The notes: a model not told the origin generated them from the letters alone. 64,000 bases of DNA from Clostridia bacterium (GCA_017441385.1 JAFRXY010000074.1:1-64000), one strand, 5' to 3'; positions 52,415 to 62,412 are shown, counted from the stretch's first letter. A program made the numbers and translations.

Positions 52415-54094
52415 ATGTTAAGGAAACTGTATATTGAGAACATAGCGGTTATTGAACGGGCGGAAATCGATTTCAGCAGCGGATTCAACGTGCTGACAGG
52501 CGAAACAGGCGCCGGCAAGTCGATTCTTGTCGATTCCATCAACGCGGTGCTGGGGCAGCGCACCAGCCGGGAGCTGATCCGCACAGGAGCGGACAGGGCA
52601 TTTGTCAGCGCGGAATTTGACAGCCTCTCCCCTTCCGTTCTCGGCGAGCTTGCGGAGCTGGGATATGAGCCTGACGCGGAAAACGGAGGAACGCTCCTGC
52701 TGCGCCGTGAAATACGCTCCGACGGAAAAAACACAGTCAGAATCAACGACCGCCCCGCGAGTATTTCCGATCTTCGCGCCATGGGCCGGCTGCTGATCAA
52801 TATTCACGGTCAGCATGAAAATCAGGCCCTCATGTCGGTCGACCGACATATGAAATATCTCGACAGCTTCGGCGGCTACGGTGAAAAACTGAACGAATAC
52901 TCTGGCATCTACAAAGCGTATGCCTCCGCAGCGCATGAGCTGAGCAGAATGCGCACCGACGACGCGGAGAAAGCCCGTCGCGCCGACATTCTCCGTTTCC
53001 AGATCAACGAGCTGGAACAGGCGGATCTTTCCGTGGGAGAAACCGACTCGCTGAAAAAAAGAAGAAACGCCATAGAGAATGCCGAACGTATTTCCGGCGC
53101 TCTGAGCGGCTCCTACTCACTGCTCAACGGCGGAGACGATACCGACGGGGCCATCAGTATGCTCCAGCAGTGCTGCTCGTTTCTGTTGGATATCTCGTCG
53201 GTGTGCGAAGGCTCTTCGGGTCTTGCGGACAGAATCAGCGGAATTGTGTACGAGCTGGAGGATATTTCTTCTGAAATCAGCTCGAAAAACGGGGAAAACG
53301 AATTCAATCCTTCCGAACTGAACGATATAGAAGCCCGCCTTGAAACGCTCTCCAAAATCAGCCGCAAATACGGCGAGGAAGGGGAAGCGCTTGCATTTCT
53401 TGAAAAAGCGCGCGCCGAACTGGATTCCATCGAGCGCTCGGACGAATTGCTTGCCGAACTTACACAGAAGGCGCGGGAGTGTTATCACAAGGCTTTGAAA
53501 GCCGCCGCAGAGCTTACCCAACTTCGCAAGGAGGCTGCCGAAAAATTCTGCGAGGACGTGGGACGTGAGCTTACCTTCCTCGATATGCCTTCCGTCAAGC
53601 TGGCGGTGGATATCAAGCCCTGCAATCTCTCGCCTCGGGGCGCCGACAGCGTGGAATTCCTCATCTCCGCCAATCCCGGTGAACCCCCAAAACCCATCGG
53701 GAAGATCGCTTCCGGCGGCGAACTGAGCAGGATTATGCTTGCCATCAAGACGGTGCTGGCCGGCATCGACGACATCGACACCATGATTTTTGATGAGGTG
53801 GACACCGGCATCAGCGGCAGGGCCGCTCACAAGGTGGGCGTCAAACTCCACGAGGTGTCGGGTTCCCGTCAGATTATCTGCATTACACACCTTGCCCAGA
53901 TGGCGGCGCAGGCAGACAATCATCTGCTGATCAAGAAGAATGTGAAGGACGGCAGGACATTTACGTCGGTCACACCTCTCAGCTTTGAACAGCGCAAGCA
54001 GGAGTTGGCCCGCATCAACGGCGGCGATACCGTTACGGAATCTATGTTGCGAACTGCCGAAGAGATGCTTAACAGCGCAGGTTTCTTCGGATAA
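52415..54094 (+). CDS. recN: DNA repair ATPase RecN
   Basis: 559-aa SMC-like protein acting at double-strand breaks. The N-terminal Walker A lies in LTGETGAGKSILVDSINAVL, a central coiled coil of about 250 residues follows, then the C-terminal ABC signature (GGELSRIMLAIK) and Walker B (IFDEVDTGISGRAAHKVG). Ends the nusB-recN run; no clear terminator hairpin is seen before the next promoter. Confidence 0.96.
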   Translation: MLRKLYIENIAVIERAEIDFSSGFNVLTGETGAGKSILVDSINAVLGQRTSRELIRTGADRAFVSAEFDSLSPSVLGELAELGYEPDAENGGTLLLRREIRSDGKNTVRINDRPASISDLRAMGRLLINIHGQHENQALMSVDRHMKYLDSFGGYGEKLNEYSGIYKAYASAAHELSRMRTDDAEKARRADILRFQINELEQADLSVGETDSLKKRRNAIENAERISGALSGSYSLLNGGDDTDGAISMLQQCCSFLLDISSVCEGSSGLADRISGIVYELEDISSEISSKNGENEFNPSELNDIEARLETLSKISRKYGEEGEALAFLEKARAELDSIERSDELLAELTQKARECYHKALKAAAELTQLRKEAAEKFCEDVGRELTFLDMPSVKLAVDIKPCNLSPRGADSVEFLISANPGEPPKPIGKIASGGELSRIMLAIKTVLAGIDDIDTMIFDEVDTGISGRAAHKVGVKLHEVSGSRQIICITHLAQMAAQADNHLLIKKNVKDGRTFTSVTPLSFEQRKQELARINGGDTVTESMLRTAEEMLNSAGFFG

Positions 54095-54155
54095 TGCCAC
54101 AGACGGGCTGTTTTTCCGTTAGATTAAAAAAATACCAAATTATTTTAAAAAAATG

Positions 54156-54184
54156 TTGAAATTTTTGCGATTTATTGATATAAT
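54156..54184 (+). promoter_or_regulatory. Promoter of the GGDEF gene
   Basis: TTGAAA (54156-54161), 17-nt spacer, TATAAT (54179-54184), 47 bp before the GTG start. Confidence 0.8.
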
Positions 54185-54230
54185 TAATTATATATAAGTT
54201 CTCATCAATTGCGCAAAGGAATGATCACAA

Positions 54231-57200
54231 GTGGAAGGTACTTCAAAAAAAGACGTTAACAGCTTAGTTGCCTCTTTGATGAACGACGCATATGAAAAAA
54301 ACGGCAAGCTGCTTTTCATTAAATACAGCAATACATTCACCATCAAGTTTGAAGATGTTCTGGTGGCCTCAACCGACAATGAGAATGCCGTTCAGACGCT
54401 GTATCATGAATTCAAGCCGGGGATGATGCAGGGTGCTTACGCCCCTTTGCTGGACTGGATCGGCGCTCTTTACAAGCGTTATTTTTCCGAGATTGAATAT
54501 TCGACCTTTCTCGCGGATTGCGACGTCTACCCTTTGCACATCAATGTCTTCAAGACCTATTTCGAATGCGGCACCTGCCGCCGAGTAGAAACAATCGTGC
54601 GCAATGAAGCCGAATTTGAACACAAGCAGTTTCTTTCCGATATCATAAAGGTGTTCAATACTATCGCTGACGCAGTACCGATTCTTATGATCTTTGACAA
54701 TCTGCAATATTGCGAAAGATCTCTCCTTGTATTTCTGGAAAAGCTGACGCATACCAGCACGGAAAAGCATTTCTCGGTACTTGCGGACTTCAACGAAAAA
54801 TACGAGGTCGACGAATATATTCAGGATACATGGGATCTCTTTTCCAGACGGATTGAAACCAAAAACATGATGCTTTACTGGGAATTTGACAGCATGATCG
54901 TGTCGGATAACCGTCATATTCCTTTTGTTCCTGACAAAGCTTTCTTTGCGGTTTACCTCATCATGCTCAACAACATGATCAACCTGCTCTGTCTGGAACA
55001 GGCGCTGATGTATTTTGATGTGATCCGGCAGAAGCTGGAATCGGGCGACATGTTCGTTACGGCTAAGGAAAGATATATCTTCTACAATATCTACGGCAAC
55101 GCGCTGTTCCTCCACGGAGATTACGATGAAGCCATTGAAATGAGCGAGATTATGCGGGGGGTGTATATTACCAACAAGGATCTGCATGAAATCAACTACG
55201 AATACAATTTCAATGAGCTTGCCTGTCTGGCCAACATCTACAAGCGCAATGAAGACAAAGCGATGGACTATGTTCTGGAATGCAAGCGCATCGCCTACGG
55301 CAGCGGCGACGGTTTCCTTATGTTCCAGGCCGACCTCATCCGGTACAAGGCAATGATGAGAGGTTGGGATCAGGATTATCTGGTTTCCGCATTCGGCGTT
55401 TCCTACGAAATTGACAATGACTTCCTTTCGCTGGCCCGTAAGTATAATTATCTTAACAATCTGGCTTATGTGATCGCTTTCGGATACGGCAATGACCAGA
55501 CCTTTTACCGCGATTCGCTGAATTTCTGTGAGAGCCGCGATCACGTTGTCGCCAGCACCAATATCGCAAAAGAGCTGAAAAATGATTATCTGCTTCTTCT
55601 TATGTGGGAAAAGCACATCCGATTCACCATCCGATACGGCTATTTCAATGTCGCCGATTATTACTATAAGTGTCAGCTAAAGATTTATGAGCAGACTGAC
55701 AATATGCGTGAAGCGGGCATCATTTACAACGGCCTTGGCTACAACAGAATTATCATGGGTCATTACAACTATGCCAGTGACTTCTTCAATTCGGCAATTG
55801 ACGTATGGTACAAGCTGGGCTTTGCTGATGAAATCGGTATGACGCTTTACAACATGGCGCTCAATGAGATACTTATGGAAGAATACAGCGTTGCCATTGA
55901 TATGATTTCCACTACTATCCGCATCATGAAGTATCTGGATCAGATCAACCTGAAATACTGTAATATGTCAAAGCTCTACGGAATGCTTGTCTATTGCAAT
56001 TACAAGCTCCATATCGAATACAACGCCCAATTCTACCTCAACAAGATGGAGTATATTCTTCATCACCTTATCTACCCAGACGGCACACCGGATTATTCTT
56101 CATGGGACAATGAGCTTTTCCTTTTCTATCTCAGCAAGGCTTTGCTCCTGAAAAAAACAAATCCTGAGGAAGCGCAGAACTTCTTCGATAAAGCGAAATA
56201 CCACATGGAACGCGCTGATGATCTGTATTTCTTTGTATATATGATCTTTGCCATTGAACAGTCCGCCTTCTATAAAGAAAAGGGCGACATGGAGAACTTC
56301 AAAAAAGTCCTCAACAAGTGCATTGATCACTTCAAGAAACACGGGTGCAATGAAAAAGCCGACCGGTTGTTTGCCATATTGAATAATAAAAACGTCGCCA
56401 CCAAGAAGCTTGGCTCCGGTCTGAAAAATGTCAATTCCTTCCAGCTGATAGAACTGGCCAGACGCGTCGGTTCCGAACTTGAGCTAGAAAGACAGAATAA
56501 AAATATCCGTTTCCTGTCATCATGGCAGAAACTCATGAACAGCGACGCCATTGAAAACGTGCAGATGCTCTATAAAAGAGCCGTTAAACTCATCAAACGC
56601 AATTTCAATGTGGATAATATTTTCATGTTCACAGTCGACGGCGAAAATATAACCCCTGACTTTGAAGAAAAGAATTCCGACATCAGCAGCTTCCGCGTGA
56701 ACAAGATTGTGGATTTCTTCAGGAATCCCCAGCAGCCGTTCGTTATCACACGCACGGAAAAGCGCTTCTATGATTTTGCTCCGTTCGTTGAGAATTTCGG
56801 AATTAACCATGTCTTCTCCATGCTTTGCGTACCGATATATGACAGGGAGGAACTTACTCATCTCTTCATCGGCTACATTCAGTCGCATGATAATTTCGTC
56901 CATAACAATGATCTGCTCGATGAAGACGATCTCAGCATTATCCGATTCACCTACCGTCAGCTCATTGATTCCACCCGCAGACTTGAAGCGCGTCTGGAAA
57001 TTCAGGAAATGAACGCCAAACTGGAAAAGACGTCGGTTACCGATATGCTTACCGGACTGCTGAACCGTCAGGGTTTCGCAAAGTATCTTGAAGAGGAATT
57101 CAATAAACTCGCCGCCAAGAAGAGAACCCGTGAAATCCCGACGACCGTGCTTTACATCGATCTGGACAACTTCAAATTCTACAATGATACATTCGGCCAC

Positions 57201-57623
57201 GATATTGGCGACGTTCTGCTTGTTTCGTTTGCCAATCTCTTTAAGAACATCATCGGTGATACCGGTTACAGCGTGCGTTACGGAGGCGATGAATTCCTCG
57301 TTATCCTCCCCGACGCGGACGAAAAAGAGGGCGAAAAAGCAGCTCAGGCTATTTATCAGAAACTCAACGAATCCAACGGATTTGAGGACGAAATCAAGTC
57401 GAAGATGGGTCACGACTTCGAAGTGCCCAAGAACAGGCGCGTCAACTGCTCTATCGGTATCGCAACTTCTCAGGAAGCGAGCATGGCCGCCGTTTCGGAG
57501 GCTTTGAAGTGCGCCGACAGCGCCCTTTATGTGGTCAAGAAATCGACCAAGGGCAATTACAGAATTTATCAGGGCGAATCCCGCGAGGACGCGGAAAAGC
57601 AGGCAAAGAAAAAGAAGGCGTAG
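54231..57623 (+). CDS. Large diguanylate cyclase: degenerate STAND-like, TPR-like, GAF-like and GGDEF
   Basis: 1130 aa, no membrane segment. The first 180 residues resemble an AAA_16/STAND ATPase that has lost its P-loop: there is no GxxxxGK, but VPILMIFDNLQYCERSLLVF looks like a worn Walker B region. Residues of about 230-700 form helical repeats of TPR type (GNALFLHGDYDEAIEM, GLGYNRIIMGHYNYASDFFN). A GAF-like sensor spans about 780-950, then a GGDEF domain with LTGLLNRQGF and the intact YGGDEF at 1018-1022, so c-di-GMP synthesis is plausible. No RxxD inhibitory site is seen in front. GTG start with AAAGGA upstream. Confidence 0.85.
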   Translation: MEGTSKKDVNSLVASLMNDAYEKNGKLLFIKYSNTFTIKFEDVLVASTDNENAVQTLYHEFKPGMMQGAYAPLLDWIGALYKRYFSEIEYSTFLADCDVYPLHINVFKTYFECGTCRRVETIVRNEAEFEHKQFLSDIIKVFNTIADAVPILMIFDNLQYCERSLLVFLEKLTHTSTEKHFSVLADFNEKYEVDEYIQDTWDLFSRRIETKNMMLYWEFDSMIVSDNRHIPFVPDKAFFAVYLIMLNNMINLLCLEQALMYFDVIRQKLESGDMFVTAKERYIFYNIYGNALFLHGDYDEAIEMSEIMRGVYITNKDLHEINYEYNFNELACLANIYKRNEDKAMDYVLECKRIAYGSGDGFLMFQADLIRYKAMMRGWDQDYLVSAFGVSYEIDNDFLSLARKYNYLNNLAYVIAFGYGNDQTFYRDSLNFCESRDHVVASTNIAKELKNDYLLLLMWEKHIRFTIRYGYFNVADYYYKCQLKIYEQTDNMREAGIIYNGLGYNRIIMGHYNYASDFFNSAIDVWYKLGFADEIGMTLYNMALNEILMEEYSVAIDMISTTIRIMKYLDQINLKYCNMSKLYGMLVYCNYKLHIEYNAQFYLNKMEYILHHLIYPDGTPDYSSWDNELFLFYLSKALLLKKTNPEEAQNFFDKAKYHMERADDLYFFVYMIFAIEQSAFYKEKGDMENFKKVLNKCIDHFKKHGCNEKADRLFAILNNKNVATKKLGSGLKNVNSFQLIELARRVGSELELERQNKNIRFLSSWQKLMNSDAIENVQMLYKRAVKLIKRNFNVDNIFMFTVDGENITPDFEEKNSDISSFRVNKIVDFFRNPQQPFVITRTEKRFYDFAPFVENFGINHVFSMLCVPIYDREELTHLFIGYIQSHDNFVHNNDLLDEDDLSIIRFTYRQLIDSTRRLEARLEIQEMNAKLEKTSVTDMLTGLLNRQGFAKYLEEEFNKLAAKKRTREIPTTVLYIDLDNFKFYNDTFGHDIGDVLLVSFANLFKNIIGDTGYSVRYGGDEFLVILPDADEKEGEKAAQAIYQKLNESNGFEDEIKSKMGHDFEVPKNRRVNCSIGIATSQEASMAAVSEALKCADSALYVVKKSTKGNYRIYQGESREDAEKQAKKKKA

Positions 57624-57644
57624 TGTCATTATTCCTCACTGAAC

Positions 57645-57688
57645 AAAGCCGCACAACAGTCACCCATGACATGTGTGCGGCTTTTTTA
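57645..57688 (+). terminator. Terminator of the GGDEF gene
   Basis: AAAGCCGCACA (57645-57655) pairs with TGTGCGGCTTT (57674-57684), followed by more T. Confidence 0.9.
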
Positions 57689-57822
57689 TTGTATTATGAT
57701 GTGTTTACAATTTATTGATATATTTCAATCAAAATTATGTTATAATTTTATAAAAAGTACATGACACAGTCGGATGCCAAGAGACGACGGTTATGTGCGA
57801 AAAATACTGGAGGTTTTTCATT

Positions 57823-58365
57823 ATGGCAAAATTTGTATGTACGGTCTGCGGTTATGTTTACGAAGGCGACGCTGCTCCTGAGAGCTGTCCTATCTGCGGC
57901 GTTCCCGCATCCAAGTTCATCAAGCAGGAAGAAGAAATGACATGGGCCGCTGAGCACGTTGTCGGCGTTGCTTCCGATGTTCCCGATGACATCAAGGAAG
58001 ACCTGAGATCAAACTTCAACGGCGAATGCTCCGAAGTCGGTATGTATCTGGCAATGTCCAGAGTTGCTTACCGTGAGGGCTATCCTGAAATCGGCGCCTA
58101 CTGGGAAAAGGCAGCCTTTGAAGAGGCGGAGCATGCCGCAAAATTCGCCGAGCTTCTGGGTGAAGTGCTCACCGATTCCACCAAGAAGAATCTTGAAATG
58201 AGAGTCGAAGCAGAGAACGGTGCAACCGCCGGCAAGACCGACCTTGCAAAACGCGCAAAGGCGCTCAATCTCGACGCGATCCATGACACTGTTCACGAGA
58301 TGGCACGCGATGAAGCCCGTCACGGCAAGGCCTTTGCAGGACTGCTCAAGAGATATTTCGGCTGA
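57823..58365 (+). CDS. Reverse rubrerythrin (NADH peroxidase type)
   Basis: 180-aa oxidative-stress protein. The rubredoxin domain is at the N-terminus ([11 protein letters not shown] and CPICG), followed by a ferritin-like diiron domain with E-x-x-H pairs in [14 protein letters not shown] and [15 protein letters not shown]; classical rubrerythrin has the opposite order. It reduces peroxide with NADH-derived electrons. ATG 57823 with GGAGG 8 nt upstream; the frame opens at 57793. The AT-rich upstream region has TTATAA twice (57740-57753), too loosely spaced to call a PerR box. Confidence 0.93.
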   Translation: MAKFVCTVCGYVYEGDAAPESCPICGVPASKFIKQEEEMTWAAEHVVGVASDVPDDIKEDLRSNFNGECSEVGMYLAMSRVAYREGYPEIGAYWEKAAFEEAEHAAKFAELLGEVLTDSTKKNLEMRVEAENGATAGKTDLAKRAKALNLDAIHDTVHEMARDEARHGKAFAGLLKRYFG

Positions 58366-58417
58366 TATTTTCTTATTTTAGGAATTATATAGTTCCTTCC
58401 TTACTTAACCATTAACC

Positions 58418-58462
58418 AAAACCGCAGCGTATCTGTATTTTGCAAAGATGCGCTGCGGTTTT
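58418..58462. terminator. Bidirectional terminator
   Basis: Perfect 12-bp arms AAAACCGCAGCG (58418-58429) and CGCTGCGGTTTT (58451-58462). It serves the rubrerythrin gene on one strand and the converging lipoprotein gene on the other. Confidence 0.88.
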
Positions 58463-58479
58463 CGGTATTTCAAAGAAAT

Positions 58480-58950
58480 TCAGTCCACACGGACGTATCT
58501 ATAATCGCCGTTGCCTGTTTCGAATGCGGAGATTCTGCTCTCCCCGCTGTCAACAAATCCCATGTACGGCTTGCCTTCATCAGTGTAAAATACGTACACA
58601 TAAAATGTTTTCTCACCGGGATTGTCTGCTTCATAACGCACATAGCCTGTTTGTTCCACCGTTCCGCTTGCGTAGTAGGCGGTGAATCGGCCGTCCGCGT
58701 CCACTTCCACCGACGAGCCTGTCTTATCCCCGTCAATGCAGTACCTGCCCGAAAGCCTTTCGATAGGGTCGGAAGGGGTATTGTCTTCGGCTAATCCGGA
58801 ATGATCGGCGGGCAATGCCGAACTGTCATTTCCCGCCGTCCTGCCGCTGTCATCCGTTGCATCGGAACCGCAGGCACACAGGCAGAAAGCCAGACAGAGT
58901 ATGCAGAGTGTCAATAACAAGGTTCCTCTCCCCCACTTTTTGAAAATCAT
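58480..58950 (-). CDS. Small lipoprotein of unknown function
   Basis: 156 aa. Lipoprotein signal with a long hydrophobic core (LLLTLCILCLAFC) and lipobox LCAC followed by GSD. A Ser/Asp/Gly-rich linker of about 35 residues then leads to a beta-rich domain of about 90 residues (RYCIDGDKTGSSVEVDADGR, then FTAYYASGTVEQTGYVRYE). It resembles small DUF-type outer-surface domains, but I do not recognise the family. A single gene that converges on rubrerythrin. Confidence 0.75.
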   Translation of the reverse strand: MIFKKWGRGTLLLTLCILCLAFCLCACGSDATDDSGRTAGNDSSALPADHSGLAEDNTPSDPIERLSGRYCIDGDKTGSSVEVDADGRFTAYYASGTVEQTGYVRYEADNPGEKTFYVYVFYTDEGKPYMGFVDSGESRISAFETGNGDYRYVRVD

Positions 58951-59050
58951 TCTGATTCTTCCCCTTTCAAAATACTTTGCATTGATGATTATAACACTTT
59001 AGGCGGCGCACCGCAGATAATTCCGCGGAAACGCCGCCCGAATCCGGCAT

Positions 59051-59743
59051 TTACTTGATTTCAACCCCGCCAAAGCTGACTGACACAAAAATATGAACGA
59101 CCGGCGCGTCGGGCGCGTCCGAGGAAACATATTTATTCTCTGTCCCGCCGAAGCTGGTGGAAGTCTGTAAATCGACCCGGCACCCTTGCGGGAGCATTAT
59201 CTCAACTCCCGCAAACGCAGCGTTGACATTGATCGTGACTTCCTTGTCGATGATGGCGTTTCTCAGATCGAGTTCGCCCGAACCGAAGGTGATATCCATG
59301 CTGCACCCATCAAACGATCTTCCGGAGTAATCGGGGTTGACTTCCCCGAAGGAAGTTTCAAAAACGGGGATAGATCCATCTTCCGGGATTTCGGGGGTGA
59401 AGGTATACTTTTTTTTTCTTTTACCTCCGAACAGCGCACTTAATATGATGCTCAATCCAAAGAGGACAATCAGCGCGGGCAGAATCAGTTTCTTGACACT
59501 CACCAGCATTTCCTGTTGCTGAAGGAATAACGCGACGCCCAGAGCAATCAGGAAAAGTGAGACAAATTTATTTGAGTTGCGGGAAAAAAGCATGACCAAT
59601 CCCGGCAGGATAATAAAGACCGTCCACCAGCCAGCAAAAAAAACAGTGAATTCCGGCAGGATGTTCATAGCTTTCAGACAGTAACCGACGCCTATTCCCA
59701 CGAGAATCAGACCGGCAATAACGGAAAACGCTTTAGTTTTCAT
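59051..59743 (-). CDS. LiaF-like membrane protein
   Basis: 230 aa: four closely spaced membrane helices (FSVIAGLILVGIGVGYCL to LPALIVLFGLSIILSALF), then a beta-helix-like C-terminal domain (FDGCSMDITFGSGELDL, AFAGVEIMLPQGCRV, SFGGTENKYV) typical of LiaF/cell-wall-active antibiotic response proteins. LiaF proteins restrain LiaRS-type envelope stress systems; no such kinase adjoins. ATG 59743 is preferred because GGAGGTG lies 9 nt upstream; a GTG at 59788 would overlap the previous gene. Confidence 0.82.
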   Translation of the reverse strand: MKTKAFSVIAGLILVGIGVGYCLKAMNILPEFTVFFAGWWTVFIILPGLVMLFSRNSNKFVSLFLIALGVALFLQQQEMLVSVKKLILPALIVLFGLSIILSALFGGKRKKKYTFTPEIPEDGSIPVFETSFGEVNPDYSGRSFDGCSMDITFGSGELDLRNAIIDKEVTINVNAAFAGVEIMLPQGCRVDLQTSTSFGGTENKYVSSDAPDAPVVHIFVSVSFGGVEIK

Positions 59744-59780
59744 TTCAACATGCACCTCCATGAGCTTGCCCCTCTCTTTG

Positions 59781-60596
59781 TTATTCACTGCATGCAGCTT
59801 CTGTTATACTGTCCGCCGCATTACCGGCTCCCGCCTTCTTTTTCCTGTCAGACAGCCAGAATCCGAATGTGATAATTGCCATATACGGTACCAAAATCAG
59901 TAGACTGGGAATCTGATAAAGAAACGGGAAAGGAATCAGACTGTGGAATAATTCAAGCAAAGGATTCCCGTCCGGACTGATATTATAGAAATAATTTGCG
60001 TCAGCATACAGACCTGTTCTTCTCAGAAGGAGATTGCAGAGAAATACACAGAAGGAAATGCCCAGAATCACAACACATGATATCGGAAGATCGCGGAATT
60101 TTGGACGGTAAAGACCGAACGACACAATGGCAATCGCGAGAATGACGATCATGTAATGGGTTCCGAAGAAGCCCAGCATTCGCGGAAGGAATATGGAATA
60201 GCCTGTAAATCCATTTCCGGGCATGAGAATGGCCATACATGCGCCGAGAGAGCCGGCATAAAAGCAAAAGCTCATGAGCATCTGCAAATTGAACATGGCG
60301 GCAACAGGAATCAGCAGCATGTTGATATTGCATAGATGCAGGGGAAGCTCTCCCCACCAGTTGAATTCTCCGTTATAAGAGGAAATTGCGTGGTAGGCGG
60401 TATCAATGGAAAGAAAATATTTGTAGACAATAAAGCCGATGAAAGTCAGAACCGAGGCGGCGGAAATGACGATACGTTTTGCCCGGTCGCTCTTCTTGCG
60501 CATGAGAATGCTTGCCGCCACAAGCAGAAGGACAAAGAAAGCTGTCACAATAAAAAAAGTGAGATTAAACGGCTTCATGATTGCAAAATTGTCCAA
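59781..60596 (-). CDS. YwaF-like (TIGR02206) membrane protein
   Basis: 271 aa with six or seven membrane helices. The conserved core WWGELPLHLCNINMLLIP is the signature of the YwaF/TIGR02206 family; its function is unknown. The C-terminal tail is basic then acidic. It directly precedes the LiaF-like gene on the same strand, so both are likely co-transcribed. Confidence 0.82.
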   Translation of the reverse strand: MDNFAIMKPFNLTFFIVTAFFVLLLVAASILMRKKSDRAKRIVISAASVLTFIGFIVYKYFLSIDTAYHAISSYNGEFNWWGELPLHLCNINMLLIPVAAMFNLQMLMSFCFYAGSLGACMAILMPGNGFTGYSIFLPRMLGFFGTHYMIVILAIAIVSFGLYRPKFRDLPISCVVILGISFCVFLCNLLLRRTGLYADANYFYNISPDGNPLLELFHSLIPFPFLYQIPSLLILVPYMAIITFGFWLSDRKKKAGAGNAADSITEAACSE

Positions 60597-60629
60597 TATG
60601 ATCTCCTCCGTTCTATAATTATGAAAAAA

Positions 60630-61613
60630 TCAATTGCCGTCATAGTAGGAAGACGCCGAAAGGGCGGTGGAAATAATAATGCAGATGGCAAGCTGCTGTG
60701 CGGCTGCCATTGCAATTGCCGAAGTCGATAATGTCGCCATAGCTTCCTGGGCTGTGCCGTAGAGATCAGTGGTCAGCATTGTCGCGTGCATGAGGCGGTT
60801 TTTCTTATCAATACCGAGAATGCCGTATCCCTTCTGCTTGGAAAGGAAATCGTCAATTTCAATAATCGTGTCGCGCAGCTTATCCGTGTCGTTATCAAGA
60901 ATGGATACCGACCCCAGTGTGGACAACTGGGTATACACTCCGTATTTTTTCCCGGCCTGCTTTAATGTATCATATAGCTCGATCAGATGATTGACTTTCT
61001 CGCTCGCGGAACCGTCCGTCAGCGAGAGCACATGAGAAACCAGCTGGATACTGCTCTTGTGGGAAAATTTGATCTTCAGCAGATCATAGCATTTTTCCAT
61101 ATCGTCAATCAGATCCATATTGTTCTTTCTGGAAAGAGCAAGCAGTCCTGCGAACACACTGTTCTGTTCATCTGTAAGGAAGGGATGCTGACTCTTCATC
61201 AGGTCATAGATTTCCTTGCCGCGATCGAGAACCGCCTCAATTCTGTCGTCTTCCACAAGATCTGCCAGCATGATCGCAAGCAAAGCGGTGTATTCAGAAC
61301 GCCTGAACAGATTTTTCGCATACTCGTAAACCCTTTTGACCTTTTCGATATGTGCCTTCGGATCATCTTTTAAAGAAAGATTCGCGGCAAAAGGAAGCGA
61401 AACATTGCCTCTCAGATAGGAAAAGTTGCCTATGTTCTTTTTAACCAGCTTCTTGCACTCGCGGAGCTTTGCCTCATCCGCCTTTACTCCGTGAGATGAC
61501 AGGGCATTGGCCGCCACAGGGTAGACAAATATGCTTTCCGCCCTGAATACCTTTTTAATTACATCCCTGTTTTCGATAAATTCCTCACACAGCTTTAATG
61601 TTTTTTCTTCCAT
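60630..61613 (-). CDS. DUF4003 family protein
   Basis: 327 aa, mostly helical and soluble, with a hydrophobic C-terminal part (STSAIAMAAAQQLAICIIIS). FAANLSLKDDPKAHIEKV and the LTDEQNSVFAGLLALSRKN segment fit DUF4003, whose role is unknown. It is 33 bp upstream of the YwaF-like gene on the same strand and 33 bp downstream of pssA, so the four minus-strand genes may form one operon. Confidence 0.78.
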   Translation of the reverse strand: MEEKTLKLCEEFIENRDVIKKVFRAESIFVYPVAANALSSHGVKADEAKLRECKKLVKKNIGNFSYLRGNVSLPFAANLSLKDDPKAHIEKVKRVYEYAKNLFRRSEYTALLAIMLADLVEDDRIEAVLDRGKEIYDLMKSQHPFLTDEQNSVFAGLLALSRKNNMDLIDDMEKCYDLLKIKFSHKSSIQLVSHVLSLTDGSASEKVNHLIELYDTLKQAGKKYGVYTQLSTLGSVSILDNDTDKLRDTIIEIDDFLSKQKGYGILGIDKKNRLMHATMLTTDLYGTAQEAMATLSTSAIAMAAAQQLAICIIISTALSASSYYDGN

Positions 61614-61646
61614 ATCACAATCTCCTTCAATAATGTAAAAATGTCA

Positions 61647-62279
61647 TCAGGAATTGCCGAAAAAATACATCGCAAAGGCTTCCAGCAATCCCAATATCAC
61701 GATAGCTATCTTTCCGGCGAGCTGGGGTTTCTTTATATAAACCGGGGTAAGAAACCCGATACCTACCACACATGCCGCTATCTGAAAACAGTAGGTGCTT
61801 GCAAGAATGCCGTTCCTATGAAGTACATATACTATAGGCAATAACATAGCAATGGTGGTAACCGGTACACCGAGATAGCTCTTGCGGTGTCCTGTTTCCT
61901 CTTTCTGCCTGTTTTCCTCAAGCACGTTGAAATAAGCGAGCCGGATCACGGCGGCCAGCGTGATAAAGACAGCTGAAATGGCGGCGGTCAGCTTGTTTTC
62001 CGACACTGTGTATACAATCACGCCCGGAAGGACGCCGAATCCGACAAGATCACACAGAGAATCAATCTGAATGCCGAACCTCTTTTGATTTTCATCCCGC
62101 GGTTTCGTTGATGCTACAGTGCCGTCAAACATATCGCACAGTCCAGCTACCATCAGACACCAGATGGAGATCCATATCTTATCTTCAATGGCAGAGAAAA
62201 TGCCGATGCAAGCGGAAATCATTCCAAGATAGGTCAGCACGACAGTATAATTGTAATATCCAATAATCCTGCGATTCAT
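61647..62279 (-). CDS. pssA: CDP-diacylglycerol-serine O-phosphatidyltransferase
   Basis: 210-aa integral membrane enzyme making phosphatidylserine. The CDP-alcohol phosphotransferase motif D-x-x-D-G-x-x-A-R...G-x3-D-x3-D is present as DMFDGTVAS, then GIQIDSLCD; the usual Arg after Ala is Ser here. The metal-binding acidic residues are kept, and FGIQIDSLCDLVGFG is typical of the Firmicutes PssA group. ATG 62279 has CGGAGTG 7 nt upstream; the TTG at 62312 is less likely. Confidence 0.85.
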   Translation of the reverse strand: MNRRIIGYYNYTVVLTYLGMISACIGIFSAIEDKIWISIWCLMVAGLCDMFDGTVASTKPRDENQKRFGIQIDSLCDLVGFGVLPGVIVYTVSENKLTAAISAVFITLAAVIRLAYFNVLEENRQKEETGHRKSYLGVPVTTIAMLLPIVYVLHRNGILASTYCFQIAACVVGIGFLTPVYIKKPQLAGKIAIVILGLLEAFAMYFFGNS

Positions 62280-62382
62280 TATTAACACTCCGATTTTATC
62301 ATAGTACAACAATTATTCCGGTGGAAATCTATCTGCGAAATAATAGTTTATGATTTATTCAATATTTAATTGCATTAACATA

Positions 62383-62412
62383 TTGAAATCAACACGCACA
62401 ATAGTGTATAAT
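62383..62412 (+). promoter_or_regulatory. Promoter of the flippase-like operon
   Basis: TTGAAA (62383-62388), 18-nt spacer, TATAAT (62407-62412), about 140 bp before the start codon. Confidence 0.65.

Noticed and set aside
57740..57753. PerR-box-like sequence before rubrerythrin
   Set aside because: TTATAA-TT-TTATAA is 14 bp and one base off the 7-1-7 PerR pattern; AT-rich DNA gives such matches by chance.
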